Source: an uncultured Chloroflexota bacterium (GTDB lineage: Bacteria; Chloroflexota; Limnocylindria; Limnocylindrales; CSP1-4). From it: a stretch of 9,131 bases of DNA. Location of the stretch: positions 1-9,131 of the forward strand of contig CAIYZX010000488.1 of the NCBI GenBank assembly GCA_903930745.1, written 5' to 3'. A model generated the notes under the pieces. It saw only the letters and a list, made by a program, of their open reading frames with translations. It was not told the origin of the DNA and searched no databases. The translations under genes were made by a program, and so were the position numbers. This document shows, one piece after another, positions 6,233-9,131 of this stretch (positions within the stretch are counted from its first letter, which is position 1; the number at the start of each line of letters is the position of its first letter).

Positions 6233-8878
6233 ATGCCCGACACCGGACCGTCACCGCACTTGGCCGATGCCTTCCGCGATCTCCTCGACCGGTCCCCGGA
6301 CCTCCTGTTCCGGTACCGGATCGTGGAGCCGCGCGCATTCGTCTGGGTCTCGGCCGCCGCCGAGGCCCTGACCGGTTACACGCCGGATGCCTTCCTCTCG
6401 GACCCCGGCCTCTGGCACCGCCTGGTGCCGCCCGGCGAGCCCGCTGCGTCCATGATCGAGGCGCTGGCGGAGGCGGATCCGCGACTCGTGCCCTCGAGGA
6501 CCAGCCTGCGGATCCTGCGCGCGGATGGCGCATGGCGGGACGTGGAGCTTGACCTTGGCGTGGAATGGGCGGAGGACGACACGCCGCTCCACGTTCTCGG
6601 GCTGGTCCGGGACGTGTCCGCGCGCGCAGAGCGCGAGCGGCTTGCCGCGGTGGTCGCCCAGGCGGCCGAGGCGATCTTCACCGTGGACGCCTCCTGCACC
6701 GTCCTCACCTGGAATGCCGGTGCGGAGCGCCTGTTGGGCATTCCCGCCGGCGAGGCGATCGGGCACCGGGGGCCGCTCGCCGTGTCGGACGAGGAGCGGG
6801 CCGAGCTCCGTGAGCGCGGCTTCCTGCTTGGCGAGGCCATCACCCTTCCGGACGCCCGATTCCTTGGCGCCGATGGCCACGAGATCCCCGTCTCCGTGAG
6901 CGCCACCCCGATCCGCGGCGCGGACGGCGGCGTGGAGGCCCTTTCGGTCATCGCCCGCGATGAGCGCCCCCGCATCGAGGCGGACCGCGAATTGCGCTTC
7001 CGCGAGGCGGTCCTTGGAGCCGTGGACGACGCCGTGCTGGTGACCGATGCGGATGGGTGGGTCGTCTTCTGGAGCGCGGGCGCCGAGCGGATGACGGGCA
7101 TCCCCGCAGACGAGGCGGTGGGCCGCCAGATCGCGGAGGTCATGCCGTACCGGACGGTCAACACCAGCAGGGCCGAGCTCGCGCACCGGCTGATGCGCGG
7201 CCTGCCGGTCCGCGACGACCTGGAGATCACCCGTCGTGACGGGCGGCTGATGATCGGCGATCTCACGTCGTCCGAGGTCACCGGGCCCGATGGCCGGAGC
7301 CTGCGGCTGGGCGTCATCCGTGATGTGACGCAGGCACGCGAGGCCGCCCGTGACCTGTCGCGGCTCGCGGCGATCGTTGGGGCGGCGAACGAGATCATCT
7401 TCTCCATGGACGCGGATGCCGTGGTGCGGTCCTGGAACCCGGGTGCCGAGCGCGTCCTGGGGTACGAGGCCGCGGCGATCATCGGGCGCACCATCGCCGC
7501 GCTCGTGGAGCCCGCCCAGCTGCCTGCCGTGCTGGGCATGCACGAGCGGGTGACGCGCGGTGGCGAGGGCGCCGTGACCGGTGATCTCGTGATGCTCGCG
7601 CGCGACGCGTCGCAGGTGCCGGTGGGGATCACGGTCTCGCCCATCCGCGAGGCAACGGGCAAGGTCGGCGGTGTGGCGGTGATCGCCCAGGACCAGCGGC
7701 GACGCCAGGCGGTGGAAGGCCAGCTGCGCCAGGCCAAGAAGCTGGAGGCGCTGGGTCGCCTCACCTCAGGCATCGGCCACGACTTCAACAACCTGCTCAC
7801 CGCCGTGACCGGGTATGGCAGCCTGCTGCTCGCCGACCTGCCTGAGACATCCGCGGCGGCGGCCGATGCGCGCCAGATCCTGCAGGCCGCGGACCGCGCG
7901 GCTGAGCTGACACGCTCTCTGCTGGCGCTCTCCAGCGACGAGCGGTTTGAGGCACGCCTCGTCCAGCTGGAGACCCTGGTGACCTCCCTGGAGCCGAGTC
8001 TGGGCGGCATGCTTCCGGCCGGCGTGCGCCTTTGGGTGGACGCAGCGGCCCCCGCGCACGTCATGGCGGACCCCACGGAGCTGGAGCTGGCGCTCGTCAA
8101 CCTGGTGATCAACGCCGGTGAGGCGATGCCCTCCGGTGGGCGCGTGGAGCTGACCGTCCGGCCCGTGCTGCTGGACGATGCCTTCGCGGCGAACCACCTT
8201 GGGGTGACGGCCGGGCCGCACGCGGAGCTCGTCGTGAAGGACAACGGGCCGGGACTGCCGCCACACGTGCAGGAGCACATCTTCGAGCCGTACACCACCA
8301 CCAAGGAGGGCGAGACCGGCGCGGGCCTGGGCCTGGCCACGGTCCACGCCTACGTTGAGCGAGCGGGTGGAACGATCTGGTTCACGACATCCCCGGGGCG
8401 GGGTACGGAGTTCCGTATCCTCCTCCCGCTGGTGGCAGGTGCGCCCCAGCCGGTGGCGCCTCCCACGCGCCGGACCGCACAGGGCGGCACGGAGCGGATC
8501 CTCATCGTGGAAGACGACACGCAGGTCCGGGCGCTGGCCTCCACGATCCTGGGGCGGGCCGGGTACCAGCTCACCGCCCGCGGCGATCCCCGCCAGGCGC
8601 TGGACGTGGACCCCGGCTCCTTCGACCTGCTGCTCTCGGACGTGCTCATGCCCAACATGAACGGACCCCAGCTCGCCGAGGCGCTGCGCGAGCGCCGGCC
8701 GGACCTGCCGGTCCTGTTCATGTCCGGGTTCTCGGACCGGACGGACGTGGACGACGTGGCCCGCCACTCCAGCCAGCCGCTGCTCGCGAAGCCGTTCGGG
8801 CCCGCGGAGCTGCTGGCCGCGGTGCGGCGCGCCCTGGACGCACCGCCCGCCCCACCGTCCGAGCCACCCTCGGCCTGA
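6233..8878 (+). CDS. Soluble hybrid sensor histidine kinase with four PAS domains: PAS4-HisKA-HATPase-REC (CckA-like layout)
   Basis: The protein has 881 residues from ATG 6233, chosen for its GGAG ribosome site. There are no membrane helices, so it is probably cytosolic. Domains: PAS1 about 13-130 (PAS_3-like); PAS2 132-245, PAS3 252-366 and PAS4 374-490, which share the core WNAGAERLLGIPAGEAIG and its variants at 160, 280 and 401; HisKA with H516 in GRLTSGIGHDFNNLLTAV; HATPase with N-box NLVINAGEAM (623-632), KDNGPGLP (669-676), HIFEPYTTTKEG (682-693) and GAGLGL (696-701); REC about 755-868 with D761/D762, phosphoacceptor D803 (LSDVLMPNMNG) and K853 (LAKPF). The HDFNN H-box plus a C-terminal REC is the module of CckA-type kinases, but the partners ChpT and CtrA are not in the window, so no cell-cycle role is claimed. 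It has no HPt of its own; phosphate leaving its REC needs a separate HPt. The ligands of the PAS domains cannot be told. Confidence 0.97.
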   Translation: MPDTGPSPHLADAFRDLLDRSPDLLFRYRIVEPRAFVWVSAAAEALTGYTPDAFLSDPGLWHRLVPPGEPAASMIEALAEADPRLVPSRTSLRILRADGAWRDVELDLGVEWAEDDTPLHVLGLVRDVSARAERERLAAVVAQAAEAIFTVDASCTVLTWNAGAERLLGIPAGEAIGHRGPLAVSDEERAELRERGFLLGEAITLPDARFLGADGHEIPVSVSATPIRGADGGVEALSVIARDERPRIEADRELRFREAVLGAVDDAVLVTDADGWVVFWSAGAERMTGIPADEAVGRQIAEVMPYRTVNTSRAELAHRLMRGLPVRDDLEITRRDGRLMIGDLTSSEVTGPDGRSLRLGVIRDVTQAREAARDLSRLAAIVGAANEIIFSMDADAVVRSWNPGAERVLGYEAAAIIGRTIAALVEPAQLPAVLGMHERVTRGGEGAVTGDLVMLARDASQVPVGITVSPIREATGKVGGVAVIAQDQRRRQAVEGQLRQAKKLEALGRLTSGIGHDFNNLLTAVTGYGSLLLADLPETSAAAADARQILQAADRAAELTRSLLALSSDERFEARLVQLETLVTSLEPSLGGMLPAGVRLWVDAAAPAHVMADPTELELALVNLVINAGEAMPSGGRVELTVRPVLLDDAFAANHLGVTAGPHAELVVKDNGPGLPPHVQEHIFEPYTTTKEGETGAGLGLATVHAYVERAGGTIWFTTSPGRGTEFRILLPLVAGAPQPVAPPTRRTAQGGTERILIVEDDTQVRALASTILGRAGYQLTARGDPRQALDVDPGSFDLLLSDVLMPNMNGPQLAEALRERRPDLPVLFMSGFSDRTDVDDVARHSSQPLLAKPFGPAELLAAVRRALDAPPAPPSEPPSA

Positions 8879-8913
8879 TCGATCTGCGGCCGGGCTCCTC
8901 CGAGGTCCCACCG

Positions 8914-8941
8914 GTTGCCTGTCCGCGCGGTCCCCGGCAAC
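8914..8941 (+). terminator. Possible GC-rich hairpin after the four-PAS kinase gene
   Basis: GTTGCC (8914-8919) pairs with GGCAAC (8936-8941), and the stem can extend by two further C-G pairs past a bulged G. The 16-base loop contains the palindrome CCGCGCGG. It begins 36 bases after the kinase stop. There is no T-run, so factor-independent termination is uncertain; it could equally lie in the leader of the downstream stress-protein gene. Confidence 0.3.
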
Positions 8942-8994
8942 GGGCCGTTCGGCCGATCCATCCGCCCGTCCCACGGGCCAACATGAGGGTGTCC

Positions 8995-9000
8995 GGAGGT
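8995..9000 (+). promoter_or_regulatory. Strong Shine-Dalgarno site for the universal stress protein gene
   Basis: GGAGGT, the full consensus, lies six bases before ATG 9007. It decides this start over the in-frame ATG at 8983, which lies upstream of the site. Confidence 0.8.
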
Positions 9001-9006
9001 GCCCGA

Positions 9007-9131
9007 ATGCGCATTCTGCTCGCAGTGGACGGCTCGGTCTCAAGCGACCACGCCACAGCACTTGTCTCCACCCTCGCCCTGCCCGCCGGCTCCACGATCC
9101 GCGTGGTGGCCGCCCAGCAGCCCTATTCCGA
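9007..9131 (+). CDS. Universal stress protein, UspA family, 3' partial
   Basis: Only the first 41 residues are inside the window. They begin MRILLAVDGSVSSDHA, the typical first strand and loop of the UspA fold (V-D-G-S followed by S and A positions), then a helix and a second hydrophobic strand (STIRVVAAQQP). In family members the aspartate of VDGS contacts ATP or adenine; the downstream ATP-binding GxxG(x9)G(S/T) motif would lie beyond the window, so nucleotide binding cannot be judged. The 128-base gap from the kinase gene and the consensus GGAGGT ribosome site suggest an independent, well-translated unit. Proteins of this family respond to starvation or other stress; the role here is unknown. 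Confidence 0.88.
   Translation, partial: MRILLAVDGSVSSDHATALVSTLALPAGSTIRVVAAQQPYS

Noticed and set aside
6376..8340. Long open frame (654 codons) on the minus strand, antisense to the four-PAS kinase
   Set aside because: Its translation is a Ser/Arg/Ala/Pro-rich string with no domain, typical of an antisense shadow in high-GC DNA; the plus-strand frame has clear PAS, kinase and REC motifs.

Overview
The window is about 9.1 kb of very GC-rich (roughly 70%) bacterial DNA with seven protein genes and short intergenic gaps, the longest being 274 bp. I see no tRNA, rRNA, insertion sequence or CRISPR array. GC content, gene style and the mix of soluble multi-PAS kinases with a c-di-GMP phosphodiesterase fit a high-GC lineage such as Chloroflexota (Limnocylindria/Ellin-type) or Actinomycetota. 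The sequence alone does not decide this.

Region 1 (1-1603, plus strand) is the end of an operon whose start lies outside the window. It holds an E1-like ThiF/MoeB adenylyltransferase (5' truncated), a JAMM/MPN (M67-type) metallopeptidase with a complete zinc motif, and a small four-helix membrane protein of unknown function. The genes are joined by GTGA and ATGA four-base overlaps, which suggests translational coupling. ThiF plus JAMM is the known toolkit for activating and trimming ubiquitin-like sulfur carriers (CysO/ThiS/MoaD type). The carrier itself is not visible and could lie upstream.

Region 2 (1604-8878) is a signalling cluster. A REC-HD-GYP response regulator (predicted c-di-GMP phosphodiesterase) on the plus strand faces a large soluble GAF-PAS-HisKA-HATPase-REC-REC-HPt hybrid kinase on the minus strand. 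Across a 274-bp intergenic region, a second soluble hybrid kinase (four PAS, HDFNN-type HisKA, HATPase, REC; CckA-like layout) runs divergently. No DNA-binding regulator is present. The only dedicated output visible is the HD-GYP domain, so a phosphorelay from the HPt-bearing kinase to the HD-GYP regulator, comparable in layout to RpfC/RpfG, is the natural hypothesis.

Region 3 (8879-9131) holds a possible GC-rich hairpin and then the start of a universal stress protein (UspA family) gene with a strong Shine-Dalgarno site, cut by the window end.

The points most worth a second look are the coupled ThiF-JAMM-membrane protein trio, a long nested inverted repeat directly before the HD-GYP gene, four copies of GGGTAC in the divergent kinase promoter region, and two motif substitutions in the signalling proteins (GYP to GYH, and HPt HxxKG to HxxEG).
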